From GCA-2733415 sp965178635 (GTDB lineage: Bacteria; Bacteroidota; Bacteroidia; Flavobacteriales; Flavobacteriaceae), in the NCBI GenBank assembly GCA_965178635.1, contig CBCXVT010000027.1, positions 1-64,000 on the forward strand: a DNA stretch of 64,000 nt, given 5' to 3'. The notes under the pieces were generated by a model. It was not told the origin of the DNA. It saw only the letters and a program-made list of their open reading frames with translations, and did no database searches. Positions 1-9,521 of this stretch are shown piece by piece; the first letter of the stretch is position 1; each line of letters opens with the position of its first letter. A program made the translations under genes and the position numbers.

Positions 1-433
1 CTGAAGGTAATTTTAAAGTGTAGTTTAGCTGTAATGTAATACTGTCGTTTGGTTTTAATTTACCGTCAATTCCAATTGCAATAACATCTGATTTAATTCT
101 CTTGTAAATTAAATTTTCAGAGCCAGATTTGATGCTTTCAATATCTGTAGATCCTTTATCTTCATCCTCCGAAAAATGTAATTTTGTACTATACTCTTCT
201 GCAAACCTTTTTGCTAATTCAGTATTCCTAGATGAATATGAATTGTTCCAATCATATAGATATACGCTATCTAATATTTTAGATGTGGTGTTAATAATAC
301 TGGTGCTTTGAGAAACAACAATTTCTTTTTTATCAGGATTAAACTTGGCATTAACAGTTATATGATTTTGTGCAATAACTGAAAAGCTAAAGCATAAAAT
401 ACAGTAGGTTATGAAATTAAATAATTGCTTCAA
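1..433 (-). CDS. Secreted M1-family metallopeptidase-like protein, N-terminal part (cut by window edge)
   Basis: Reading the minus strand from 433 gives 144 codons that run off the left edge. The product opens with a signal peptide (MKQLFNFITYCILCFSFSV, cleavage near AQ) and continues with a stretch resembling the N-terminal beta domain of flavobacterial M1-like metallopeptidases (pattern LDSVYLYDWNNSYSS, then LAKRFAEEYS). The start must be the TTG at 433-431: an in-frame TAA lies seven codons upstream (454-452), there is no ATG between, and the signal peptide begins exactly there. The catalytic HEXXH region would lie outside the window, so the enzyme call rests on N-terminal resemblance only. 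Confidence 0.6.
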   Translation of the reverse strand, partial: MKQLFNFITYCILCFSFSVIAQNHITVNAKFNPDKKEIVVSQSTSIINTTSKILDSVYLYDWNNSYSSRNTELAKRFAEEYSTKLHFSEDEDKGSTDIESIKSGSENLIYKRIKSDVIAIGIDGKLKPNDSITLQLNYTLKLPS

Positions 434-471
434 CTTAAAACGTGTATGAATTTAGCCGAAAGATACTGAAT

Positions 472-500
472 AACCGCTAAACTGTTATTGTTTAGCGGCT
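472..500 (-). terminator. Possible terminator after the T9SS protein gene
   Basis: A 9-bp perfect stem (474-482 with 490-498, 7-nt loop) lies just past the stop codon of the minus-strand gene ending at 506. The following minus-strand bases are only moderately T-rich, so this is a weak candidate. Confidence 0.4.
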
Positions 501-505
501 AATAA

Positions 506-3500
506 CTACCTTTTTAATGAAAAGTGTGCTTTGAACTCTTTGTCTTCATCATTTCGTCCTTTATATGTTATGACAAACCAATAGTCAGAAGCAAATAAAT
601 TTCGGTTATTATATGTACCATCCCAACCTCTACTTGCGGGTGTAATTTGAGTGATGAATTTCCCAAATCTGTCAAATATTTGGATAATAGCATTTGGTTG
701 ATCTGATAAATCTCTAATATTCCAAGTTTCATTTTCTCCATCTCCATTTGGTGTGAAGAATTTAGGGTATTTAATAACAGTAACTTCTAAGATTAATACA
801 TCACAACTTCCATAAGAGTCAATTATTGTAATGATGTGATCTCCTGACGTGACATCTGTAAATACATTACTGTCTTGAATTGGACCATTGTCTAATTGAT
901 ATTGATACTGTCCTAAACCACCAGTAATGTGGACAGTAATAACTGCGTTGTCAACAAAATCTTCTGTTACCGTATAGGTTGCTATTGCTGCGCTTGAAGC
1001 AATTACTTCAACTTCAGTAGATTCATAATTACAATCACCTGGTTGTGGAGGTGTAACTGGGTTTATCAATGTTGTTGCAACAGTATAAATCCCCGCATTT
1101 TCTGCATTATGATTTGCGCCACTTCCAACTAAATTTCCTCCGAAATACCAATCAATAATATAAATATTTGGATCTAGATCAGATTCTAAGAGTACAGATT
1201 GTAAAGTATCTCCAGTTTCAGGGTCAATACAAATAATACCTCCTTCAATATCTAAGTCTAATAATGGGTGTATTGTCACCTCAAAAGAAGCTTCATCAAA
1301 GCAATTTGTATTCCCGAATGCCGTTGCATACACATAAACTGTATGCGTTCCTGGTGTTGTTAAATCTAAATTTGTTATGGCGTCTGTACCTCCAGTAGAA
1401 TTATAATAGTTAACATTATAAGTACTATTATCTAAGTTAGGTAATAGATAATTACCACAAACAGTTTGGTCTTGAAAGCTCGGTAATATAGGTGTTTCAG
1501 AGAGTGTAAGTGTAAAACTGGCTTCATCTGTACATAGTATTCTGTCGCCATTTTCATGATACACATAAATTGTGTGTGGATTTCCAGGCGTAGCAGTAGT
1601 AAATAAATAATCGGCAGGTAAAATTTCGTCAACACCATTTGGTTGTCTGTAATATCTACCAATTGTTAGGTCAGGTAAAAGATATGATTCACATTCATTT
1701 ACATCTTCAAACTCACCAACATCAACACCTTCCATATACACTGTGAAAACTGTTTCATTACTACAGGTTGTGATATCATTCCAATTGTTATATATATAAA
1801 TAGTTTGAGTAGTTTCTATTAATGTTCCTACAGGGATATTATCACCATTTCCATTTGGTTCAGTATAATAACTTCCATTTGTTAGTGGGCCTAATTCGTA
1901 AGGTTCACAAACAAACACATCTGTAAAGTTGTCAATTAACGGTAAATCTCTAATTTCAACAGTAAAATTTGATTCTGCAGAACACCCGTTTGCTTCATTG
2001 TAAATGTAGTATGTGTGAAAACCAGGTGAATTAACAACTGTACCATCAGGAATCAGATTTGCTGATGTTGGGCCACCAGGACCGTCATAATAGTCGCCAT
2101 TTGGTAGCGCTGTTAATGTGTATGGGTCATTAATACATCTTAATATATTGCCATTTGTATCACCTAAAACATCAACATCGGGTGTAGGGTATATTGTAAG
2201 TGTAAACCTATAATTGTCTGTACAATTTGCTGTAGGCGGAACCGTTGGTGTTGTGTTTGTATATACATATATGTTATATGTATTGTTCACAGGTGAAGTA
2301 GCATCATATGTGTATTCAGTTCCAGCAGGTATTTCAGTTCCACTTCCGCTTGGACTATCATAATAACCGCCATTTTCTAATGTCGGTAAAGTATAAGAAT
2401 CACAAGCATCAACGTTTGCTGGAATATTTATAATCGTAATTTCAAATGAACTTTCATTTGTACATGTAATTTCATCAGCAGTTGCTAAGTTATGAGTTTC
2501 AGTATTATAAATATAATAGATGCCAGAAGTAGTTATTGTATCGCCTGAGTTGTAAGCTGTTCCTCCACCATTAGTTTCGGAAAAATATGAACCATTAGTC
2601 AGAGGTTCCAGAGTATAATCAATACAAGTGACCACATTATCAAGTGTATCAACAGGTGGTAAATCATAGATAGTTATATCAAAGGCTTCATTTCTACATA
2701 CAGAAGTGATTCCTGTTACCGGATCTGTCGTTTCTGCATAGTAATGTACTGTTAATGGCAAATCTGCAGATGTAAATATTGTTGACGGATCAATTAGTAT
2801 GCCGGTTCCGTTTGGCCCATCTGTTTCAGTATAAAAATTTCCAGGAGATAGTACTGGTACAGAAAACTCACCGCAATGGTATAACTGCACGCCATACTCA
2901 TCAATAAATGTGATTGTAAAGCTAGATTGATTAAAACATCCGTTGGCATCAGGTCCGTTATAGATATAAAACGTACCTCCGTCAGTAATAACATCTCCTT
3001 CATTATACATATTGCCAGTTCCATTAGGCCCATCTGGAGCATCATAGTAATCTCCGTCTGTAATTGCTGGTAAGGTAAAGCTACTACATTCTAAAATATT
3101 ATCGAGTTCAGAAACAGGTGGTAAAGGGTTGACAATGATATCGAACGAAACAATATCAAAACAATCACTGTTGGTGATACTATGTACTACTGCCCATACC
3201 GTTTGTGGTGAATTAGTTATAGATGTACTATAAATTGGACCAATCGGATTTTGGTTATTTTGCGCATCTGTAGCAGAACCATAATATGTTACCGTATAAT
3301 TTAAAGGGTTTAAACTTCCTAATATTTCACTATCAATATCAGTTAATGTAGTATCTACAGGATCTGAGGTGTTACATAATTGAATATCATTTGGCTCTGT
3401 TGCGTCTACTGCTTGGTCTACTGTTAAATCAAATGATAATTCCGCATCACAATAACTACTGGTTTGCGTATTGTATATTTTAACATATATAGTTTCATTT

Positions 3501-4702
3501 CCGGCACTTAAATAGCTTGTAATGTCTGGTGGAGTAATTGGGGTATTCGGAATATCTGCTTGATTAGCAAAATAATGTATATCGTAAACTGTGTCATCAA
3601 CACCAATTACAGACTCGTCATTTATACTTAAATCATATGAATAGTTTCCTGAGCCATCATCACATGCAGGAATATCTATTGGTGAACTCATGGATAAGTC
3701 TGTAATAACTATGGTATCAGTTATTACACATCCGTTTTTTGTAGCCGTTACAACATACGTTCCAGGTAAAGTAGCGTTAAATGTATTGCTTGTTTCTGAT
3801 TGAGGCACACCATTTAAAGTCCACTCATGAGTGAATTCGGTATCGTCAAGTGCTGTTGTGAAATCAATACTGTTTCCAGAACATAAATTTACATCTGGTC
3901 CTAAATCTAAAGGTGTGATAAAATTCCCGGCATCAATTAAAACTGCCGAATCATAATCAGGATTTCCATAATCACCAATCACTAATCTTATTCTATATGG
4001 GTTATCTGGTATTAAAGTTGACGATGCGTTTAATACAGTAGTGTGACCACGCATATTTAATGTAGATGCAGCTGGATTATCAACATTATAAGTTGAAAAC
4101 AGCCCTGGATTTTCTGAAGTACATCCAGAATTATATGCATTATCACGTATAGTTAAAACGCTAACAGGAGTTGTTGTACTTGGTAGTACTGCTAAATTTG
4201 TGGTTACTCCAGTTGTTATGTCAGTTAATAAAAAAGCAAATACATCACTAAAACCACATTGGTATTGACCGTATTCATTAGACGCAAAAACAAAGCTAAA
4301 ATTGAAATCACTTGAAATAGGAATAAAGTCAAACTGTAAAAAAGCAGTGTCTGTAATAGGTAAACTTTGCCCAGTGTCATTACTAATAGTTTGTAAATCA
4401 GGATCACCATTTGAATTATCTTGACTACTTAAATTGGTATTTGTGTAAATACCTTCAGTATCAATTGCATTACCAGTACGTATGATAATCCCTTCAGAAA
4501 TTGGAAATACAGATCCATTTTGATTAAAATAGGCAACCGATTGGCTTGAGGAGTATGACACGTTAGTAGGGTCAATACATGAACCGCTTAATAATAAGTT
4601 TGCTAAATCTGTAGCAGAATACGAAGTGTCATCGACACTAATACTCTGAGAATAAGTAATGCTTGAAAGTAATAATAGTAGGTATGAAATTTTTTTAATC
4701 AT
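506..4702 (-). CDS. Large T9SS type B-sorted surface protein with choice-of-anchor L domain and Cys-paired repeats
   Basis: This 1398-aa protein is probably exported through Sec and then the type IX secretion system to the cell surface. Residues 1-18 form a signal peptide. Roughly residues 22-260 match the choice-of-anchor L domain (SDFNFSFVFASNEYGQY). The middle carries eight divergent repeats of about 60-80 residues, each opening with a Cys followed by a YxLPxLxNGxYY-like motif, containing an IYIYN strand, and closing with C(T/S/F)xExxF. The last ~90 residues are the gliding-motility-associated C-terminal domain (FFTPNGDGENETWNI, IFDRFGKFI, GWDGTYNN) that serves as the T9SS type B signal. 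It has no operon partner in sight. Function is unknown; adhesion or a cell-surface matrix role is inference. Confidence 0.9.
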   Translation of the reverse strand: MIKKISYLLLLLSSITYSQSISVDDTSYSATDLANLLLSGSCIDPTNVSYSSSQSVAYFNQNGSVFPISEGIIIRTGNAIDTEGIYTNTNLSSQDNSNGDPDLQTISNDTGQSLPITDTAFLQFDFIPISSDFNFSFVFASNEYGQYQCGFSDVFAFLLTDITTGVTTNLAVLPSTTTPVSVLTIRDNAYNSGCTSENPGLFSTYNVDNPAASTLNMRGHTTVLNASSTLIPDNPYRIRLVIGDYGNPDYDSAVLIDAGNFITPLDLGPDVNLCSGNSIDFTTALDDTEFTHEWTLNGVPQSETSNTFNATLPGTYVVTATKNGCVITDTIVITDLSMSSPIDIPACDDGSGNYSYDLSINDESVIGVDDTVYDIHYFANQADIPNTPITPPDITSYLSAGNETIYVKIYNTQTSSYCDAELSFDLTVDQAVDATEPNDIQLCNTSDPVDTTLTDIDSEILGSLNPLNYTVTYYGSATDAQNNQNPIGPIYSTSITNSPQTVWAVVHSITNSDCFDIVSFDIIVNPLPPVSELDNILECSSFTLPAITDGDYYDAPDGPNGTGNMYNEGDVITDGGTFYIYNGPDANGCFNQSSFTITFIDEYGVQLYHCGEFSVPVLSPGNFYTETDGPNGTGILIDPSTIFTSADLPLTVHYYAETTDPVTGITSVCRNEAFDITIYDLPPVDTLDNVVTCIDYTLEPLTNGSYFSETNGGGTAYNSGDTITTSGIYYIYNTETHNLATADEITCTNESSFEITIINIPANVDACDSYTLPTLENGGYYDSPSGSGTEIPAGTEYTYDATSPVNNTYNIYVYTNTTPTVPPTANCTDNYRFTLTIYPTPDVDVLGDTNGNILRCINDPYTLTALPNGDYYDGPGGPTSANLIPDGTVVNSPGFHTYYIYNEANGCSAESNFTVEIRDLPLIDNFTDVFVCEPYELGPLTNGSYYTEPNGNGDNIPVGTLIETTQTIYIYNNWNDITTCSNETVFTVYMEGVDVGEFEDVNECESYLLPDLTIGRYYRQPNGVDEILPADYLFTTATPGNPHTIYVYHENGDRILCTDEASFTLTLSETPILPSFQDQTVCGNYLLPNLDNSTYNVNYYNSTGGTDAITNLDLTTPGTHTVYVYATAFGNTNCFDEASFEVTIHPLLDLDIEGGIICIDPETGDTLQSVLLESDLDPNIYIIDWYFGGNLVGSGANHNAENAGIYTVATTLINPVTPPQPGDCNYESTEVEVIASSAAIATYTVTEDFVDNAVITVHITGGLGQYQYQLDNGPIQDSNVFTDVTSGDHIITIIDSYGSCDVLILEVTVIKYPKFFTPNGDGENETWNIRDLSDQPNAIIQIFDRFGKFITQITPASRGWDGTYNNRNLFASDYWFVITYKGRNDEDKEFKAHFSLKR

Positions 4703-4813
4703 AATCTGGGGATTAGAAGATTAAATTACACAAAAACAACTAATAAATCAGTGTTTTTGTTAAAAAAATAAATATTATTAGATTAAGTAGTTTGTTTAAT
4801 TTTATGATTGAAC

Positions 4814-5503
4814 CTAGAAGTTAGGGCTCAATGCATACTTTCTATAGAAACTATCTAGAATATCAATAACCTCATCTTCTGTGTCAACAATATTGATAAG
4901 GTCTAAATCTTCCGGGCTTACAGTTTTATGCCCTTCAACCATTACATTTTTGACCCATTCCATTAATCCAGACCAATACTCTGTTCCAACTAATATTATT
5001 GGGAACTTTTCTATTTTTTTAGTTTGAATTAAGGTAATGGCTTCAAACAATTCATCTAAAGTTCCAAAACCCCCTGGCATCACTACAAAACCTTGCGAGT
5101 ATTTTACAAACATGACTTTCCTTACAAAAAAGTAATCGTGATCAATACATTTATCAGAATCTATGTACGGATTATCATGTTGCTCAAAAGGCAATTCAAT
5201 ATTTAAACCTACTGAAGTCCCGCCCCCTAAGTGTGCTCCTTTATTTCCAGCTTCCATGATACCTGGTCCACCACCAGTAATAACACCATAACCGTGCTCA
5301 ACAATTTTATTAGCCACACTCACAGCTAATTCATAGTATTTTTCGCCAGGTTGTGTTCTTGCTGAACCAAAAATTGAAACACATGGTCCAATCTTACTCA
5401 TTTTTTCGAATCCGTTAACGAATTCACTCATTATTTTAAAAATAGCCCATGAGTCATTTGTTCTAACTTCATTCCATGTTCTATTCAATCGCAACTTTCC
5501 CAT
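4814..5503 (-). CDS. LOG family (TIGR00730) Rossmann-fold nucleotide hydrolase
   Basis: This 229-aa cytosolic protein carries both family signatures: GGGPGIMEAGNKGA and PGGFGTLDELFE. Members cleave the N-glycosidic bond of nucleoside 5'-monophosphates; plant and some bacterial homologues (LOG) act on cytokinin riboside monophosphates, others are general AMP/pyrimidine monophosphate nucleosidases. The motif PGGxGTxxE contains the catalytic Arg/Glu-region glycine loop. Substrate cannot be read from sequence. It is transcribed alone from a good TAnnTTTG promoter, upstream of the T9SS protein gene and downstream of uvrA on the same strand. Confidence 0.9.
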   Translation of the reverse strand: MGKLRLNRTWNEVRTNDSWAIFKIMSEFVNGFEKMSKIGPCVSIFGSARTQPGEKYYELAVSVANKIVEHGYGVITGGGPGIMEAGNKGAHLGGGTSVGLNIELPFEQHDNPYIDSDKCIDHDYFFVRKVMFVKYSQGFVVMPGGFGTLDELFEAITLIQTKKIEKFPIILVGTEYWSGLMEWVKNVMVEGHKTVSPEDLDLINIVDTEDEVIDILDSFYRKYALSPNF

Positions 5504-5540
5504 ATTAAGTATTTTACTGATTATTAAATTTCAAACCTAT

Positions 5541-5548
5541 CAAAAGTA
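5541..5548 (-). promoter_or_regulatory. Bacteroidota -7 promoter box for the LOG-family gene
   Basis: The minus strand reads TACTTTTG, an exact match to TAnnTTTG, 38 bases upstream of the start codon. About 21 bases further upstream is only a partial -33 element (TTA). Confidence 0.5.
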
Positions 5549-5588
5549 CTCTTTTTTACGACTTATGCTAATTTTTAGTTCTGAAAAA

Positions 5589-8420
5589 CTACTGTAGTTC
5601 TTTCTTTAAATATTTAGCTGTATGACTGTTTTTTACTTTTATAATTTGTTCTGGCGTTCCTTTTGCTAAGATTGTTCCACCATTTTTTCCGCCTTCTGGT
5701 CCAACATCAATAATGTAATCTGCAAGTTTTACTACATCTAAGTTATGCTCAATAATTAAAACAGAATTACCTTTGTCAACCAATTTGTTAATAACATCCA
5801 TCAAGACCCTAATATCTTCAAAATGTAAACCAGTAGTGGGTTCATCTAAAATATAAAATGTTTTTCCGGTATCTCTTTTTGATAGTTCTGTAGCCAGTTT
5901 CACCCTTTGAGCTTCTCCTCCAGAAAGTGTAGTACTTTGTTGTCCGAGAGTAATATAACCAAGTCCAACATCTTTAATAGTTTTTAGTTTTCTATATATT
6001 TTTGGAATATTCTCAAAGAAATCGACACTTTCATTAATGGTCATATTTAATACATCTGAAATTGTTTTTCCTTTGTACCTGATTTCTAAAGTTTCTCTGT
6101 TAAAACGTTTCCCTTGGCAGGTTTCACACTCCACATAAACATCTGGAAGGAAATTCATTTCAATAACACGTAAACCACCACCTTGACAGGTTTCACAACG
6201 GCCGCCTTTTACATTAAAACTAAAACGACCTGGTTTGTAACCACGAATTGCAGCTTCATTTGTTTTGGTAAATAAGCTTCTTATTTCACTAAAGACACCA
6301 GTATATGTTGCTGGATTAGAGCGCGGAGTACGACCAATTGGGCTTTGATTGATGTCGATTACTTTATCAATATGTTCCAAACCTTTTATTTTCTTATAGG
6401 GCATTGGCTTTTTGACTGCATTGAAAAAATGTGCGTTTAATATTGGGTATAAAGTTTCATTTATCAACGTTGATTTTCCACTTCCAGAAACACCTGTAAC
6501 ACAAACTAGTTTTCCTAAAGGAATATCAATACTGACGTTTTTCAAGTTATTACCAGTAGCGCCAGTTAACGATAGTTTTTCTCCGTTTCCTTTTCTGCGC
6601 TTTTCAGGAACTGCAATTTCTTTTTTTCCATTAAGATATTCAGCAGTTAAAGTCTCTCCACTTAATAATTCTTTAGGAGTTCCTTTAGAAATGATTTCTC
6701 CACCGTTTTTTCCAGCAAAAGGTCCAATATCGATAACATAATCAGCTTGTTCAATCATGTCTTTATCATGTTCAACTACTAAGACTGAGTTGCCAATATC
6801 TCTTAATTGTGTTAATGAATTGATTAGTTTTTCGTTATCTCGTTGATGTAACCCTATACTTGGTTCGTCTAAAATATAAAGTACGCCAACCAATTGAGAA
6901 CCAATCTGGGTAGCTAGTCGGATGCGTTGCGCTTCGCCACCAGATAGGGTTTTAGAACTCCTATTTAAAGCCAAATAATCTAAACCTACATCTAATAAAA
7001 ATTGTAAACGCTCTTTGATTTCTTTAACAACTTCAGCACCAATTTGCTTTTGTTTGTCAGATAAATGTTCATCTAACTCATTCATCCATTTTGTCAAATC
7101 AATAACATCCATTTGTGCTAGTTCAGCAATGTTTTTATCATTGATTTTAAAATATAAAGACTCTTTTTTTAAACGTGATCCTTGACAGGTTGAACAGGTA
7201 TTGTTGTCCATATATTCTTTTGCCCATCGTTTTATTGATGATGAAGAACTGTCATGATACTGGTTGTTTATAAAAGAAACGATACCTTCAAAATCTATTT
7301 TATAATTCCGAGTAACACCTAAATTTTTTGATTCAACAGAAAATTGCTCATTGCCACCATGAAGGATTATTTTTAAAGCTTCATTAGGTATTTTTTTGAT
7401 GGCATCTGTAAGTTTAAAATGATAACGCTCAGCAATAGTTTCAAGTTGCTTAAACATCCATGAGTTTTTGTATTCTCCCAGCGGAGCGATACCACCTTTT
7501 TGAATAGAAATGGATGTGTTAGGGATGATTTTTTCTGTATTAACCTCGTATAGATGACCAATACCGTTGCACGTATCACATGCTCCTTTTGGAGAGTTGA
7601 ATGAAAATGAGTTAGGTTCAGGGGTTGGATAAGAGATTCCAGATACAGGACACATTAAATCTCTGGAAAAGTACCTGGCTTCAGTAGTGTTATGCTCAAT
7701 TACTAATAAGATGTTTTCACCATGGTACATGGCTGTTTTGATGGTTTCTGTAAGTCGTTTGTCGTTATCAATATGCTCAGAAATTTTTAACCGATCAATC
7801 ACAATTTCGATATCATGTGTTTTGTAACGGTCTAATTTCATCCCTTTAGTAATGTCAACAATAGTACCGTCAACTCTAACTTTTGTAAAGCCTTGTTTGG
7901 CGATAGTTTCAAAAAGTTCTCTATAATGTCCTTTTCTTGATTTAATGACTGGCGCTAATACAACTATTTTTTTGTCAAAGTAATTAGATAAGATCAACTC
8001 TTTGACTTGTTCATCTGAATAACTAACCATTTTTTTATCAGTCACATAGCTATATGCATCTGCGGTTCGGGCATAGAGTAATCTTAAAAAATCATAAATT
8101 TCAGTAATGGTTCCAACAGTTGAGCGGGGGTTTTTATTTGTTGTTTTTTGCTCAATCGCAATAACAGGCGATAGCCCATCAATTTTATCTACATCCGGAC
8201 GTTCTAACCCACCTAGAAACTGACGTGCATAAGCAGAAAATGTTTCTATATAACGGCGTTGTCCTTCAGCATAAATGGTATCAAATGCCAAGGATGATTT
8301 CCCAGAACCAGATAAACCAGTAATAACTACCAATTGTTCGCGTGGAATTTTAATATCGATGTTTTTAAGGTTATGAGCTCTGGCGCCTTGAACCTCTATG
8401 TAGTCTTGATTTTTTGCCAT
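5589..8420 (-). CDS. uvrA: Excinuclease ABC subunit A
   Basis: UvrA is the damage-sensing ATPase of nucleotide excision repair; a dimer scans DNA with UvrB and hands over lesions. The 943-aa length fits the family. Visible features are the first Walker A (GLSGSGKSSLAFDT), the first zinc module (CPVSG and CDTCNGIG), the signature LSGGEAQRIRLA, the second Walker A (GVSGSGKSTLINE), the second zinc module (CETCQGGG and CETCQGKRF), the signature LSGGEAQRVKLA, and two LDEP Walker B motifs. All key residues appear intact. It is a single gene with its own promoter. Confidence 0.98.
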   Translation of the reverse strand: MAKNQDYIEVQGARAHNLKNIDIKIPREQLVVITGLSGSGKSSLAFDTIYAEGQRRYIETFSAYARQFLGGLERPDVDKIDGLSPVIAIEQKTTNKNPRSTVGTITEIYDFLRLLYARTADAYSYVTDKKMVSYSDEQVKELILSNYFDKKIVVLAPVIKSRKGHYRELFETIAKQGFTKVRVDGTIVDITKGMKLDRYKTHDIEIVIDRLKISEHIDNDKRLTETIKTAMYHGENILLVIEHNTTEARYFSRDLMCPVSGISYPTPEPNSFSFNSPKGACDTCNGIGHLYEVNTEKIIPNTSISIQKGGIAPLGEYKNSWMFKQLETIAERYHFKLTDAIKKIPNEALKIILHGGNEQFSVESKNLGVTRNYKIDFEGIVSFINNQYHDSSSSSIKRWAKEYMDNNTCSTCQGSRLKKESLYFKINDKNIAELAQMDVIDLTKWMNELDEHLSDKQKQIGAEVVKEIKERLQFLLDVGLDYLALNRSSKTLSGGEAQRIRLATQIGSQLVGVLYILDEPSIGLHQRDNEKLINSLTQLRDIGNSVLVVEHDKDMIEQADYVIDIGPFAGKNGGEIISKGTPKELLSGETLTAEYLNGKKEIAVPEKRRKGNGEKLSLTGATGNNLKNVSIDIPLGKLVCVTGVSGSGKSTLINETLYPILNAHFFNAVKKPMPYKKIKGLEHIDKVIDINQSPIGRTPRSNPATYTGVFSEIRSLFTKTNEAAIRGYKPGRFSFNVKGGRCETCQGGGLRVIEMNFLPDVYVECETCQGKRFNRETLEIRYKGKTISDVLNMTINESVDFFENIPKIYRKLKTIKDVGLGYITLGQQSTTLSGGEAQRVKLATELSKRDTGKTFYILDEPTTGLHFEDIRVLMDVINKLVDKGNSVLIIEHNLDVVKLADYIIDVGPEGGKNGGTILAKGTPEQIIKVKNSHTAKYLKKELQ

Positions 8421-8450
8421 AATTGCAAAGTCCTATCTTTTTTGAGAATG

Positions 8451-8458
8451 CAAAGTTA
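8451..8458 (-). promoter_or_regulatory. Bacteroidota -7 promoter box for uvrA
   Basis: The minus strand reads TAACTTTG, an exact TAnnTTTG match about 30 bases before the uvrA ATG. No clear -33 TTG at the usual 19-21 base spacing was found. Confidence 0.5.
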
Positions 8459-8489
8459 CTAATTTCAAAATGGAGTAACCCTCTTAAAG

Positions 8490-9386
8490 TTAGTTCAATT
8501 GCATTATTGCTTTTGCGAGTAAAGTTGCAGCTGTGGGCTGATGCCTAAACCATAATTCGGGTTCAATTAACTCAATCTCTGAAATAGCTAACGTATTAGT
8601 ATTGTCTAGTATTACATCAACTCTGGCGTAAATTGGTAGCTCCGGACAAGCTTGAACAGCTTTTTCTGCAAAAGCGATTTGATCTTTGGTAGCGTCATGG
8701 ATATGAACAGTGCCTCCATAATCATCTTGTACTCTAAAATCACCAGGTTTTGCAATTTTTAAAACAGCATGAGAATACTGTCCGTTAATAACCACAAATG
8801 AATATTCTCCTTTTGTCATGATATTCTCTTGAAACGGTTGTAACATCATTGCTTCTTCAGAAATGAGCTCTTGAAAAACAGTTTCGTGTTGTTCAATATT
8901 TGAAGAATCTAACTTATAAGTGTGTCTTGCTGCACCAGAAATACAAGGTTTTAAAACTGTTTTTTGCCAGCCTAATTTTTGATGCAGTTCTTGTAAAGTT
9001 GTAGAACTTCCTTTTTCAATAAAATGAGTTTCACAAATATGAATTCCTTTAGCTTTTAGATCGGTTAAATAGTGCTTATCAATATTCCAATTTATAATTG
9101 CCTCAGAATTTAACAAGTTTGTTTTTGAACTGACATCAGTTAGCCATTTACTAAACTCGTCATAACGGTCAAAATAATCCCAAGTGGTTCTAAATAAAAT
9201 ATGTTTTGTAGAACTCCAATCAATATCAGGATCGCTCCAGCTTTTTCTAACAGCATGTAACCCTTCTTGTTTTAAAGCGTCTAACACCAACTGATCTTCT
9301 AATAAGACGTTTTTATTATAAGTGTTTATTTCAGTAGGATTCACATACCTGTCTTCTGTAAGAACTACAACATCAATAGCAGTCAT
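8490..9386 (-). CDS. ATP-grasp family protein (RimK/glutathione synthetase-like), substrate unknown
   Basis: This 298-aa protein resembles small stand-alone ATP-grasp ligases (the group containing the D-cycloserine ligase DcsG and RimK-like enzymes). The N-terminal ~85 residues form a pre-ATP-grasp domain (ILFRTTWDYFDRYDEF). NIDKHYLTDL is followed by the VLKPCISGAARHTY loop, a typical ATP-grasp phosphate-binding segment. Near the C-terminus, ARVDVILDNTN and ISEIELIEPELWF supply the expected Mg-binding Asp/Glu residues. Such enzymes couple a carboxylate to an amine or thiol through an acyl phosphate. No partner gene suggests the substrate. A near-consensus box (TATCTTTA) lies about 25 bases upstream. 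Confidence 0.75.
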   Translation of the reverse strand: MTAIDVVVLTEDRYVNPTEINTYNKNVLLEDQLVLDALKQEGLHAVRKSWSDPDIDWSSTKHILFRTTWDYFDRYDEFSKWLTDVSSKTNLLNSEAIINWNIDKHYLTDLKAKGIHICETHFIEKGSSTTLQELHQKLGWQKTVLKPCISGAARHTYKLDSSNIEQHETVFQELISEEAMMLQPFQENIMTKGEYSFVVINGQYSHAVLKIAKPGDFRVQDDYGGTVHIHDATKDQIAFAEKAVQACPELPIYARVDVILDNTNTLAISEIELIEPELWFRHQPTAATLLAKAIMQLN

Positions 9387-9521
9387 AAGTGTATTTTTTT
9401 AGATAGCGTAAAGATAAAAAAATGACGCAGTTTTATACCTTAATTAGATACTTGATAATTCTTCTTGAAAATTTTTAAGTTTTCCGTAAATTGCAGCTCC
9501 AAAATAGATAATAATTTACAG

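Noticed and set aside
4730..4760. 9-bp inverted repeat between the LOG gene and the T9SS gene
   Set aside because: Very AT-rich with a 13-base loop; it may contribute to termination of the LOG gene but is not distinct from background.
6412..6741. 109-aa plus-strand ORF inside uvrA
   Set aside because: Antisense shadow of a well-conserved gene.
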